From JACZUI01 sp965216725 (GTDB lineage Bacteria > Actinomycetota > Acidimicrobiia > Spongiisociales > ZC4RG35): a DNA stretch of 64,000 nucleotides. The notes beneath the pieces are model-generated. The model saw only the letters and a list, made by a program, of their open reading frames with translations. It did no database searches and was not told the DNA's origin. Below are positions 28,182 to 37,609 of the stretch, piece by piece. A program made the position numbers and the translations under genes. Position 1 is the first letter of the stretch; each line of letters starts with the position of its first letter. The DNA is taken from contig CBDCGI010000023.1 of the NCBI GenBank assembly GCA_965216725.1, positions 124,001-188,000 on the forward strand, written 5' to 3'.

Positions 28182-28858
28182 CAGCCGCCGAGCCTGTAGC
28201 CCACTCCCCAGACCGTCTCGATCGGGATGTCTGCGAGCTTCTTCCGCAGTTGGCGGATATGAACGTCCACTGTCCGGGTCTCACCGAAATACTCATATCC
28301 CCAAACGGCTTCGAGTATTTGGCTCCGCGACATGGCCAGACCCGAGTTCTCAGCCAGAAACCAGAGCAAGTCGAACTCGCGAGCGGTGGGCGCCACCAAC
28401 TCGCCGTTCGGCGTGGTCACTTGGCGTCGCCCGTTGTCAATTTCAAAGCCGCCGACCTCGAGAATCCGGGGCTTGGCCGGGGGCTCCTCGGCCCTGCGGA
28501 GAACCGCCTTCACTCTGGCCATCAATTCTCGTGGCGAGAACGGCTTGGTGATGTAATCGTCGGCCCCGATCTCCAGGCCCAACACTTTGTCGATCTCGGT
28601 GTCGCGGGCCGTGAGCATCAGAACCGGTGCCTGGGAGAACTCCCGGATTCTCCTACAGGTCTCGATACCGTCGATTCCAGGAAGGTTGACGTCCAACAGC
28701 ACCGCGGAGACCGGGCGAATCCGCAGCCGCTCGACAGCTTCCTCACCGGTGAGGGCGTGGAGGAATCTGTAGCCGTCACGCTCGAAGAAGCCACGCAGCA
28801 TCTCGGCGATGGCGTCGTCGTCTTCGACGAGAAGAACCGCTCGCTTAGAGGTGGTCAC
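28181..28858 (-). CDS. OmpR/PhoB-family response regulator
   Basis: The 225-residue product has a receiver domain with DDD near residue 13, phospho-acceptor Asp in LLDVNLPG and Lys in YITKPFSP, followed by a winged-helix domain with LTAREFDLLWFL-like core (here PTAREFDLLWFL) and TVDVHIRQLRKKL. It starts at GTG 28858 and its end overlaps the kinase start. Target genes are unknown. Confidence 0.95.
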   Translation of the reverse strand: MTTSKRAVLLVEDDDAIAEMLRGFFERDGYRFLHALTGEEAVERLRIRPVSAVLLDVNLPGIDGIETCRRIREFSQAPVLMLTARDTEIDKVLGLEIGADDYITKPFSPRELMARVKAVLRRAEEPPAKPRILEVGGFEIDNGRRQVTTPNGELVAPTAREFDLLWFLAENSGLAMSRSQILEAVWGYEYFGETRTVDVHIRQLRKKLADIPIETVWGVGYRLGG

Positions 28859-28943
28859 CCGGACAGTCTGCCCTCACATTTGTTAAGAAACGGTGAACCG
28901 GATGTCATCATGCGTGACGCTGCTGATCCCTGGCCTTTGCGGT

Positions 28944-29729
28944 TTATTCGAGTATGACTGCGGGCACCCCGCCCACGACCACCTGCGACCTGGGACCGGC
29001 CTCCCTCCGCACCAAGCCGAGCCCGGCCGACCCCGAGGCCGAAGAGAGGGTCCCCACCACTTGGCCTTCGAAGACGATCTCGGAACCGACGGCTGCCGGC
29101 GCTTCGAGCTGCAGTCTCCGGAGGTGCCGATTGACCCTGCCTCGACTATCGATGCGGGCGACCAGCTCCTGACCCAGGTAGCACCCCTTCGCAAAGTCCA
29201 CCGTCTCGGCAACGAGACCGGTCTCCTGGGGGATAGTCCCCTGATCGACATCAATGCCGAATCTCGGCTCTCCCGATTCGATACGAATTCGATCCCACTC
29301 CTCGTCGGTCATCGGCGTGAGGTCGGCTGGATCACTGGTTCGAAAGGTCAAGGGAGGGCCCCGCCAGGGCAACACCGCCACCACCTCCGATCCCTCCTTC
29401 CGCCATCCCTCAGTGTCTGGGTCGCCACCCACCACAATCCAACCTGGGACTGGCTCCGAGATGTCGACGTCGACGCGGATTCGGTATCGGCCCAGAGTCG
29501 CCGCCAGCTCCTCGCCGCGATCCTCCTCGGCGATCAAACCAACTTCGCGGTCCCCCCGAAGCACCCAGAGCAGGTGATCGAGCTTGCCTCTTGGCCCGAG
29601 CAACAACGACCTGACAACCGAACCCGGCGCGAGCGCCGAGATCTCCTGACTTATGAGGTCGTTGAGGAAGCGGACGGCGTCGTCTCCTCTGAACCAGAGA
29701 AGCTCCGGCCGAGCGGAGATGATCTTCAT
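28944..29729 (-). CDS. ygfZ: Folate-binding Fe-S cluster factor YgfZ/GcvT-like
   Basis: The product has 261 residues from ATG 29729; an 18-base in-frame extension would overlap ccdA. The diagnostic motif KGCYLGQELVARIDSRG is present, with the conserved Cys. An N-terminal WFRGDDAVRFLNDLIS matches the GcvT fold. YgfZ helps maintain certain iron-sulfur enzymes such as MiaB. It starts four bases after the ccdA stop, so the pair may be coupled. Confidence 0.9.
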   Translation of the reverse strand: MKIISARPELLWFRGDDAVRFLNDLISQEISALAPGSVVRSLLLGPRGKLDHLLWVLRGDREVGLIAEEDRGEELAATLGRYRIRVDVDISEPVPGWIVVGGDPDTEGWRKEGSEVVAVLPWRGPPLTFRTSDPADLTPMTDEEWDRIRIESGEPRFGIDVDQGTIPQETGLVAETVDFAKGCYLGQELVARIDSRGRVNRHLRRLQLEAPAAVGSEIVFEGQVVGTLSSASGSAGLGLVRREAGPRSQVVVGGVPAVILE

Positions 29730-29733
29730 GAAC

Positions 29734-30504
29734 TCAAACCTCGGCAAGCTCAGAGAGAAAGGGAACCTCTATGAAGAAGTTGGAGATCCAGGACGAGATC
29801 ACGCTCAGATTGCCGGTCAGCATCACGACACCGAACGCAGCCAGGAGTATCCCCGACGCGATGTTGATCGGCTTCAGATAGGGCTTGAGCCTTCCAAACA
29901 GCTTGAACAGCCCCAAGCCTGCGAGGAGGAAGGGGATACCCAACCCGAGCGAGAACGCGACAAGCAGGAGAATGCCCTGGCCCACCGTCTCAGTGGTGCT
30001 CGCCGTGAGGAGAATCACCCCCAACACCGGGCCGATACAGGGCGTCCAGGCAAACCCGAACGCTGCCCCCATCACCGGTGGCGCCCACCTGCCCAGTCGT
30101 GATGGCCGGACATCGACGCGGACATCGCGGTTGAAGGTGGAGAGGACGCCCCGATCCGAGACGGCCATCGCGATCATCAGGATTGCAAGCAAGATGATGA
30201 GGAGCCCGGCAATTCGGGTGAACGTATTCAAGTTCTGTGCCAAGAACGTGCTGATCGACGTTGCGGTGGCCCCGAGCAGGGCGAAAACGACCGTGAAACC
30301 GGCGATGAACTGCAATATGACAGACGTCATCCTCCGGTTCGACACGTCGCCTGCCTCGATCTGGCTCGCCGAGTAGCCGGACATCATCGAGAGATAACCG
30401 GGGAGAAGCGGCAACACACAAGGCGAGACAAAAGAGATGATCCCCGCCCCGAAGGCGATCAAAACCTGGACTATGAATGTCGCTGATCCGATGTCGTCGA
30501 ACAT
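29734..30504 (-). CDS. ccdA: Thiol-disulfide electron carrier CcdA/DsbD-like
   Basis: The 256-residue protein has six membrane helices. Two redox Cys are present in SPCVLPLLPGYLS near residue 28 and WTPCIGPVLG near residue 150. CcdA moves electrons across the membrane for cytochrome c maturation or other extracytoplasmic thiol repair. No ResA/ResB or CcsA partner is in the window. Confidence 0.92.
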   Translation of the reverse strand: MFDDIGSATFIVQVLIAFGAGIISFVSPCVLPLLPGYLSMMSGYSASQIEAGDVSNRRMTSVILQFIAGFTVVFALLGATATSISTFLAQNLNTFTRIAGLLIILLAILMIAMAVSDRGVLSTFNRDVRVDVRPSRLGRWAPPVMGAAFGFAWTPCIGPVLGVILLTASTTETVGQGILLLVAFSLGLGIPFLLAGLGLFKLFGRLKPYLKPINIASGILLAAFGVVMLTGNLSVISSWISNFFIEVPFLSELAEV

Positions 30505-30647
30505 GTTGAAACCACAACGGCAGACTCAGGGCTGATCTTCCCATGTCCTGACAGCTAGCCACTTCGACCGAATCGCCCTTCCCGCCGCGGACCGGTGTTG
30601 GGCTGGCAGAGTCAACGGGCCACAAGCGACCCTCCTAGCCTCCGAAG

Positions 30648-31883
30648 ATGCCCGGCTGGCTGCGCAGACTCCTGACGCCCATTCTCCCGGTCGATCGCTT
30701 CACCCGACGCGACCGCTGGATCGTCTTCGTCATCTGGACCGCCGGGGTGGCCCAGGGATTCGCCGTCTCCCAGGCATCGGCAACGCTTCCGTTCACCAGG
30801 GAGGGCCTAGGTCTCAGCGAGGGTGAAATGAGCCTTCTGCTCGGCCTGGCCCGATTCGGAGTATTCCTCGCTCTTCCCCTGGGTTGGCTCGGCGATCGGG
30901 TAGGGCGAAAGCGACCTCTCATATGGTCGATGGCATTGGTTCTGGGCGCGGGGGCTCTCTCCGGGTTAGCCCAACACCCCTGGCAGTACGGCATGGGGCA
31001 GACTCTTGTCCGGGGTGGGACCGCTGCATTGTCGGCCTTGGCCGTGGTGCTTCTCGCGGAGGAGGTGTCTCCCCCGATCAGGGCCTATTCAATCAGCTTC
31101 TATGGAGCGGCCGGCTCCCTGGGAGCGGGTATCGGCCTCATGGTTTTGCCTCTTGCCGAGAGAGGTCCCGACGGCTGGCGGCTTCCCCACCTTCTGGTCG
31201 CCGTCGGCTTCCTCCTCGTTCCGTTTCTCTACAAGCAGATACCCGAGAGCACCGTGTTCGACTCTTCCCCCCGCGCCCTTAGGCAGTGGCAACCCCTGCT
31301 GGCCGGGCAATGGGCACCCCGTTTCTGGAGGCTCAGCGGCGCCGGATTCCTCACATCTGCATTCGTGTCCGTGGCCCTCGCCTTCTCGACGACCAGGATG
31401 ATCGACGGTCTCGGCCTCAGCGCCGGACAAACGGTGGCCATTTCTCTCGCCGGCGGGACTCTCGGCGGTCTCGGCTTCTTCGTGGGCGGTCGACTGGCGG
31501 ACTCCTGGGGCCGCCGTCGCACCGTGGCATTGAGTATGTGCCTTGCCCTAGTTGGCCTCACGATCTTCTGGACAGATTCGCTGACCCTTCTGGTGATCGC
31601 GGTGATGATCTCCTCATTCGGGACATTCGCCTACGTGCCGTCGTTCGGCAGCTTCAGAGCCGAGCTGTTCCCAACACAGCTCCGCGCAACGTCAAACACA
31701 GCGAGTCACAACGTGTCCACCCTGGGCTCGGCATTGGGACTGATCATCGGAGTCTTCACCATCGACACCGCCGGATTGGCGGAGACAGTGACCGTGCTCG
31801 GTGGCGGTGTTGTGGTGGCCCTTTTCTTGATAGCCAGCCTTCCTGAGACACGAGGCCACGATTTGGAGACGCTGAGTGGCTAG
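30648..31883 (+). CDS. Major facilitator superfamily transporter
   Basis: The 411-residue protein has twelve hydrophobic helices. The MFS loop-2 motif appears as GWLGDRVGRKRPL, and its half-repeat as GGRLADSWGRRRT. LFPTQLRATSN matches the motif of sugar/organic-acid and metabolite:H+ symporters. Substrate is not predictable. The stop shares CTAG with the convergent nth stop. Confidence 0.85.
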   Translation: MPGWLRRLLTPILPVDRFTRRDRWIVFVIWTAGVAQGFAVSQASATLPFTREGLGLSEGEMSLLLGLARFGVFLALPLGWLGDRVGRKRPLIWSMALVLGAGALSGLAQHPWQYGMGQTLVRGGTAALSALAVVLLAEEVSPPIRAYSISFYGAAGSLGAGIGLMVLPLAERGPDGWRLPHLLVAVGFLLVPFLYKQIPESTVFDSSPRALRQWQPLLAGQWAPRFWRLSGAGFLTSAFVSVALAFSTTRMIDGLGLSAGQTVAISLAGGTLGGLGFFVGGRLADSWGRRRTVALSMCLALVGLTIFWTDSLTLLVIAVMISSFGTFAYVPSFGSFRAELFPTQLRATSNTASHNVSTLGSALGLIIGVFTIDTAGLAETVTVLGGGVVVALFLIASLPETRGHDLETLSG

Positions 31884-32566
31884 GTGCGCCCCGCGATTTC
31901 GATGCGATCCGGCCATTCGCACAGGCCGAACATCTCGCATGCCCCACAACGGGGGCGCCTGGCGTCACAGACGTCGCGCCCAAATTGGATGAACCGCATG
32001 GAGATTCCCGACCAAGTCTTTTTGGGGTAGAGCGCCTTCAGGTCCTGCTCGATCTTGACGGGATCACCGCTCGCCGTGAGACCGAGCCGATTGGAGACGC
32101 GGTTCACATGGGTATCAACTGCGATGGCGGGATGACCCCAGGCCTCGGCAAGGACCACGCTGGCCGTCTTCCTGCCCACTCCGGGAAGCTCGACAAGCTC
32201 TTCGAGGACGTCGGGGATCATGCCGTCGAATCTCTCGTCCACGGCTTTGGCCAGGTTGATGATCGACTTGGTCTTTTGGCGGTAGAACCCGGTACTAAAG
32301 ATGATTCGCTCCACGTCCTCGGGCCGTGCGTCGGCCAGCCGATCAGGTGTGGGATATGCGTCGAAGAGCTGCGGTGCCACCTGGTTCACCATTTCGTCTG
32401 TGGTCTGCGCCGAGAGAACGGTGACCACCAGGAGCTGCCAGGGATCCTCGTAGTCAAGAGCGGTCCCGATCTCCGGGTACCGCTTGACAAGACGATTGAG
32501 CACCGCCCTGGCCCTGCCACGCTCTGAGTTGGTCGGCGTTGATCCGTCGGAACGAGTCTTGGTCAT
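31880..32566 (-). CDS. nth: Endonuclease III (DNA glycosylase/AP lyase)
   Basis: Nth removes oxidised pyrimidines in base-excision repair. The 228-residue product has helix-hairpin-helix LPGVGRKTASVVL with the catalytic Lys, the catalytic Asp in AVDTHVNRVSNRLG, and a 4Fe-4S loop C-x6-C-x2-C-x5-C (CDARRPRCGACEMFGLC). All active residues are present. The start lies 41 bases from the divergent DMT transporter start. Confidence 0.95.
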   Translation of the reverse strand: MTKTRSDGSTPTNSERGRARAVLNRLVKRYPEIGTALDYEDPWQLLVVTVLSAQTTDEMVNQVAPQLFDAYPTPDRLADARPEDVERIIFSTGFYRQKTKSIINLAKAVDERFDGMIPDVLEELVELPGVGRKTASVVLAEAWGHPAIAVDTHVNRVSNRLGLTASGDPVKIEQDLKALYPKKTWSGISMRFIQFGRDVCDARRPRCGACEMFGLCEWPDRIEIAGRT

Positions 32567-32607
32567 GGCCGCATCGTATTGGCCGGCATCTAACCTCGAT
32601 TCGACTC

Positions 32608-33492
32608 ATGCCAGGAACCGCCCGGCGCCGCGCATTGGCGGCCCTGATCATCGCCGCGTTCATGTTCGGCGCAACGTTCGTAGTCATCAAGAACGCCGTT
32701 GAGCAAATCGATCCTTTGAGCTTCGTGGCATGGCGGTTCTTACTCGGCGCTGTCCCTTTGCTTGCGATCGCAATCCCCCGCGGCAGGGCGATATGGCGTG
32801 ACGGCTCCATCGCGGGGATCGCCCTCTTCGGCGGCTATGCGTTGCAGACCGCGGGGCTTGAGCTGACGAGCGCCTCCAACTCGGCTCTCATCACTGGCCT
32901 CTACGTGGTGATTACCCCTTTTCTTGCTTCTGCTCTGAGCCGCGTCGCCCCAAGCTGGTGGTCGGTGGGTGCGGGTGCGATGTCATTCGCCGGCCTGCTT
33001 TTGCTAACGGGGGCCGATGGTCTGTCTCTACAACGGGGAGATCTGCTCACACTGGGATGCGCTGTCGCCTTCGCCGCTCACATCGTCGCCCTATCCCGCT
33101 TTGCGAGACGCCACCCGGTGGTCCCTTTCACGGCTGTGCAAATCGTGGTGACGGCGGCCGCCGCCTTTCTTACCGGGGCTGGTACTGGAGGGATCACGTT
33201 GCCGCCCGCCTCCATCTGGGGCGCCCTTTTACTGACGGGCCTCGTGGTCACGGTTGGCGCTTTCCTGCTTCAGATCTGGGCTCAGACGGTTGTCGGAGCG
33301 ACAACCGCGGCCGTTGTGGTCGCAACTGAGTCGGTCTTCGGTGTGGCCACGGCGTGGCTGGTCCTCGACGAGCGACTCGACCTATTCGGGCTGCTAGGCG
33401 CGGTGCTGATGGTGATATCGGTGGTTGTGGTGATCCTCAACCAGCGCGACAGATCGGCGGTCACCGCTGAATCGGTGACTCCAGCTCATTGA
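32608..33492 (+). CDS. EamA/DMT-family transporter
   Basis: The 294-residue product from ATG 32608 has ten predicted membrane helices in two EamA repeats. The first has FGATFVVIKNA and SFVAWRFLLGA; the second has ESVFGVATAWLVLDERL. A longer in-frame start at 32539 lies inside nth and is unlikely. Substrates of this family are varied amino acids, nucleotides or metabolites. Confidence 0.88.
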   Translation: MPGTARRRALAALIIAAFMFGATFVVIKNAVEQIDPLSFVAWRFLLGAVPLLAIAIPRGRAIWRDGSIAGIALFGGYALQTAGLELTSASNSALITGLYVVITPFLASALSRVAPSWWSVGAGAMSFAGLLLLTGADGLSLQRGDLLTLGCAVAFAAHIVALSRFARRHPVVPFTAVQIVVTAAAAFLTGAGTGGITLPPASIWGALLLTGLVVTVGAFLLQIWAQTVVGATTAAVVVATESVFGVATAWLVLDERLDLFGLLGAVLMVISVVVVILNQRDRSAVTAESVTPAH

Positions 33493-33803
33493 GAGACCTG
33501 GTATTCGTCTGAGCGGATTCTCCTGGCCAGCCGCACCAGCAACCGCATGGCGAGAACCGATATCAAGAACCCAAGCGTGAGGAGTATCAGCAACTCGCCA
33601 ATCGCAGTGAATGGATTGTCACACGCAGTGAGCCCACCGGGACAGACCCCCATGCCGGTGCCCCCATCGACAAGGTCGATGAGAATCAGAATCGGGACGA
33701 CCGCGACTCCAATCGCGGCCGCCGCGAACAGCAGGATCCCGAGGCGCACAAAGAACAACGACACTTGAACGAAACGGTACCGCCGGTCGTTCCGAAAGCT
33801 CAT
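33486..33803 (-). CDS. Small membrane protein of unknown function
   Basis: The 105-residue product has two clear membrane helices (about 15-40 and 68-90) with a short loop containing two Cys (VCPGGLTACDNP), which could be disulfide-linked outside the cell. It starts only 13 bases from the divergent thyX start and overlaps the end of the DMT transporter by 7 bases. I do not recognise the family. Confidence 0.5.
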   Translation of the reverse strand: MSFRNDRRYRFVQVSLFFVRLGILLFAAAAIGVAVVPILILIDLVDGGTGMGVCPGGLTACDNPFTAIGELLILLTLGFLISVLAMRLLVRLARRIRSDEYQVSQ

Positions 33804-33816
33804 ACAATCGCTACCC

Positions 33817-35445
33817 GTGCCCTTGTATCACTCCGAGACTTTCACCCCTGACGAGACCGCCGTCCTCAATCGATTCTTCACCAACACCGATCTTCCTGTA
33901 TTCGGCCTGATCAATCTCCCCGAGGTCGTCAAGGGGGCGCTGTTTGCCCGCTACTCGCGGTCGCCCAAATCTCTGCGCCGGCTGTTTCTCGATGAGTTCA
34001 TAGCCGACCCCGAGACGGGAATCGCCGGTATCGCTTCCAACATCGCCGATGACCCTCTGGTCTCGACGAGACGTGCGGAACAGCTCTACCAGCGGGTGTT
34101 CTTCGACTATGGAGACGACTCGGTGGCGCAGTTGGGCGGCGCCCATTTGGCATGTGAACAGGCGTCGAACCTCCTGACCAAGGTTCTCGAATGGGGTCGG
34201 ATAGCTGCCTATCTCGAACAGTCGACGAGATACATCAAGTACGACGCCCGGCTCGGCGACCGATACCGCTACCTGATCCCCGACGAGATCGCGGTGTCGC
34301 CCCATGCCGACGCCTACGTCGCCCACATGGAGCGAGTGTTCGACACCTACACCGAACTGGTGGCCGCCATGAGTCGAGTCTTCGAAGAGCGGCATCCCCG
34401 GGGCGAGAACGACTCGAAGATGATTTGGAACGCGACCATCCGAGCCAAGGCTTGCGACACCGTCAGAGGAATGCTTCCCGTGTGCCACCCTCTCGAACGT
34501 CGGTATCTATGGGACGGGTCAGGCCTACGAGATGGCACTGGTGCGAATGCAGGCCAGCCCGGTGGCCGAAGTCCGCAGCTACGGGAAGATGATGCTTGAC
34601 GAGTTGCGGAAGATAATCCCGTCGTTCCTGACGAGGGTCGATCTCGAAGACCGGGGACAGCTCTGGTCCCGGTATCTGGCTGACGTCTCATCGAACCTGC
34701 GCGAAATCGCATCCGACCTCGAAGGGGCTGACGATCCCGGACCGTCGGTAGAACTAACCGACTGGGATCCTGAGGCGGAGGTCAAGCTCGTGGCAGCAGC
34801 CCTCTACTCGGTCTCGGAGTTGGCGGACTCCCGACTGCAGCGGATCGCTGGAGAGATGACTCCGTCACACAACGTCTCGAGGTGCTTCGCGCGATGGAGG
34901 GCCGCAGGGAAAACCGAAGGCACAAGCCGGGCCGAGCCATGGAACGAACCACCTACCGATTCGACGTCAAGTGTGACATCGGAGCATTTCGAGATCTCCA
35001 GCGACACCGAATGATGACCCTGGAATGGCAGCCTTTTTCAACGCGGCTCGGATACGACATTCCCGCCGAAATCGAAGCTCATGGGTACTCGGACCAGTGG
35101 ATGTCGCTCATGGACGATGCTGGAGAGCTCTATGAGGCGCTGCGGCTCGATGTTGGGCTCGATGTTGCCCAATATGTGGTTCCCTTCGCTTTCAACGTCC
35201 GGTTTGTCATGGAGATGAACCCGCGGCAGGCTTCGCACCTCATCGAGCTACGTAGCCAACCGGCTGGCCATCCCGCCTACCGGGAGGTGGCGCATCAGAT
35301 GCACAAGGCGATTCGGGACGTGGCCGGGCACGAGGTCGTCGCGGAGATGATGAAGTTCGTCGACTACACCGACGTCGACCTAGAGCGGCTGGAGAGTGAA
35401 CGCCGCGCTGAGAAGAAGCGCGAGGCCGCCAGGGCTAACCGCTGA
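33817..35445 (+). CDS. thyX: Double-length FAD-dependent thymidylate synthase-like protein (two frameshifts)
   Basis: A protein of about 542 residues can be rebuilt by correcting breaks near 34480 (one base) and 34868. ThyX methylates dUMP using FAD and methylene-folate. Here two Thy1-like halves are fused: the first has RYSRSPKSLRRLFLDEF and AAYLEQSTRYIKYD, keeping the substrate STRY end of the ThyX signature but not RHR; the second has DLQRHRMMTLEWQPF, keeping RHR but not STRY. Normal ThyX is about 220-250 residues and joins both in one motif. Start is GTG 33817. The rebuilt frames read smoothly, so sequence error is likely at the breaks. Confidence 0.8.
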
Positions 35446-35491
35446 CCACGGCGGGACGGGGCTATCCGACTGGCGGCGGTAGCGTGTGCCC

Positions 35492-35701
35492 ATGGCTCAA
35501 TTTGATGTCGACGCCATGCTCACTCGCTATCGAGAGCGGGCTCAGGCGGTGAAAGATCGGCCGCTGCCTCCGGTTGCCGGAGCTGAGCGTCAACGGTTTA
35601 TCGAGCAGGCGGAGACCGACTACACCGACTTCGCTCTCGTATCGACCGCTGAGTGGGCGGTCGAGGACGAAAAGCTGGTGCTGCGCATCCCTCTTGGCTG
35701 A
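35492..35701 (+). CDS. Small protein of unknown function upstream of ArsA-like pair
   Basis: The 69-residue product is mostly charged helix (FDVDAMLTRYRERAQAVKDRP) followed by a short strand-rich tail (EDEKLVLRIPLG). It lies 13 bases before the first ArsA-like gene in the same direction, so it is probably in that operon. No motif is recognised; coding by conserved frame and context only. Confidence 0.55.
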   Translation: MAQFDVDAMLTRYRERAQAVKDRPLPPVAGAERQRFIEQAETDYTDFALVSTAEWAVEDEKLVLRIPLG

Positions 35702-35713
35702 ATCGCTGATCCA

Positions 35714-36559
35714 ATGATCGAAAGACGGCTGGTGATCGTGTCCGGCAAGGGCGGATCCGGGAAGTCCGCTTTTTCCGCTGGGCTTGCGCTGTTGGCACAG
35801 CGCAAGGGCTTGCGGGTGCTCGCGGTGGAGGTCACCGACGGCGGGGGACTTTCTGCCCATCTCGGGCTCGGCGAGGTCGGATTCGAGCCAGTGGAGGCCC
35901 GACCCGGCCTCCACGTGATGCATATGGTGCGATCGAAGGCGCTCCTCGAGTATTTGGCGATACAGCTCGGCATAAAGACCTTCAGCCGCTTTGGGCCTCT
36001 GGCTCGCGCCTTCGACGCGCTGGCCACGACGGCTCCCGGCATCCGCGAGATAATCACCATCGGAAAGCTGATCTGGGAAGTCAAAGAGGATCGGTGGGAT
36101 CTGGTGGTCGCCGACGCACCCCCGACCGGCCAAATCGGCTCTTATCTCCGGGCGCCGACCACGATTTCCGAACTGGTGGCAAGTGGGAGAGTGCAGACGC
36201 AGGCAGCTGAGATGCAGAACGTGCTCACTGACCACGATCGAACCCAACTGATTCTCATGACGCTCGCTGAGGAGCTGCCCACCACCGAAACTGAGGAAGC
36301 CCTCACCTGGCTCGAAAAGGAGCAGCCTGGCATTGCCACGACCGTTGTCGCCAACCGCGTCCTGGAAGAGATCTCCAGCGAAGCCTCACCACCAGGGCCT
36401 GTCGGCGAAGCGGCGGACCTCCATCGCGCCGTCTATTCAGAACAGCAGGGCTGGCTGAAGCGCCTACCCCCTGACATCGCGGTCCCCTACATGTTCGGTC
36501 TCTTCACGCCCACAGAAGTTGCCGCCCACATGAGCGAGATGATCGAGGAGCGGCTGTGA
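35714..36559 (+). CDS. ArsA/Get3-like ATPase, first of pair
   Basis: The 281-residue product has deviant Walker A SGKGGSGKS near residue 9 and a switch region VVADAPPTGQ. Paired ArsA/Get3-like ATPases in tandem are an actinobacterial feature (for example mycobacterial Rv3679-Rv3680, reported to act as a complex). There is no arsenite-binding Cys set, so arsenic efflux is unlikely. It overlaps the second gene by four bases (GTGA). Confidence 0.85.
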   Translation: MIERRLVIVSGKGGSGKSAFSAGLALLAQRKGLRVLAVEVTDGGGLSAHLGLGEVGFEPVEARPGLHVMHMVRSKALLEYLAIQLGIKTFSRFGPLARAFDALATTAPGIREIITIGKLIWEVKEDRWDLVVADAPPTGQIGSYLRAPTTISELVASGRVQTQAAEMQNVLTDHDRTQLILMTLAEELPTTETEEALTWLEKEQPGIATTVVANRVLEEISSEASPPGPVGEAADLHRAVYSEQQGWLKRLPPDIAVPYMFGLFTPTEVAAHMSEMIEERL

Positions 36560-37599
36560 CCCAGACTCTTCTCGTCACGGGCGCCGGCGGCGTGGGCAAG
36601 ACAACTGTTGCGGCTTCACTGGCGGTAACCGCGGCTGTGAGCGGGATGCGGACTTTGGTGGTTACCGTCGACCCGGCGCGAAGACTGGCGTCCGCCCTTG
36701 GTGCCAGCGACTTGGGCAACGATCCTCGACCCCACCCGGTGGAACCCAACCTGTGGGCGGCCATGCTCGATGCGTCGGCATCGTGGAGGAGCGTGGCCGC
36801 CCGGCACGCGGAGCCTGAAGTGGCAGCAAGGCTGCAGGACAACGAATTCTTCATCGCCGCGTCGGAGCACTTCCCTGCATCACAGAGCTATGCGGCAGCT
36901 GATCAGGCTGCAACTTTCGTTCAGGCGCGTGCATGGGATCTGGTGGTGGTTGACACTCCCCCGTCGGGCGGGGGCATTGACTTCTTCACTGCCCCCGCCC
37001 AGATGGCCGACCTCGTGGGGGGCCGGCTCCTGCGTTGGATAACCGGCGGCCCCCTGCCCGGGCGGCGAGCACTGTTCAATCGAGCGGGCCGGCCCATGCT
37101 GCGCATCGCCGACTCCATCCTCGGATCCGATCTATTGGAGCGTGTCGCCGAGTTCCTCCTGGACTTGCGGACTACATATGACGGTGTGGCAAAGCGAGGT
37201 CGGGACATCGAACGTGTGCTGAAGGCGGCCTCCATCGTCGTTGTGACGACAGCCGATCCCGCACCGGTGCGTGAGGCGGTTCGCTTCTACAGAGAGCTGC
37301 CAGGGCTCGCCTCCACACCGTCAGCAGTGGTCTTCAACAGAACACTTCCTGACGAGTGGGCCTCAGCCAGCGCACCCGTCGGCACACCAATCGAGCTTGT
37401 GATCAACCTCGAGAGATGGGGTGCCGAGACCGTCCGCCACCGAGAGCTGCGTCACGAGTTCAAGACCAGGTTCGGAGCCGATGTCGCCACCATCCCTCTG
37501 GTGGCCAAGCCGCCGACCAGCCTCGGCGAATTGGCCGGGTTGATGGCGTCGGCGTCGCAGTTTCCTTGGTCTCGCGTTGGTATCCCCACACCGAAATAG
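36556..37599 (+). CDS. ArsA/Get3-like ATPase, second of pair
   Basis: The 347-residue product has P-loop TGAGGVGKTT near residue 8, switch I VTVDPARRLASALG and switch II VVDTPPSGGG. A helical region around 130-200 replaces the substrate-binding domain. It would form a heterodimer with its neighbour by analogy with the mycobacterial pair. Start is GTG 36556 within the stop of the first gene. A HAD phosphatase follows by 10 bases. Confidence 0.88.
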   Translation: MTQTLLVTGAGGVGKTTVAASLAVTAAVSGMRTLVVTVDPARRLASALGASDLGNDPRPHPVEPNLWAAMLDASASWRSVAARHAEPEVAARLQDNEFFIAASEHFPASQSYAAADQAATFVQARAWDLVVVDTPPSGGGIDFFTAPAQMADLVGGRLLRWITGGPLPGRRALFNRAGRPMLRIADSILGSDLLERVAEFLLDLRTTYDGVAKRGRDIERVLKAASIVVVTTADPAPVREAVRFYRELPGLASTPSAVVFNRTLPDEWASASAPVGTPIELVINLERWGAETVRHRELRHEFKTRFGADVATIPLVAKPPTSLGELAGLMASASQFPWSRVGIPTPK

Positions 37600-37609
37600 A
37601 ATTCATCCA

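Noticed and set aside
35714..37599. An arsenite efflux system
   Set aside because: The paired ATPases lack the arsenite-site cysteines and there is no ArsB, ArsR or ArsC nearby.
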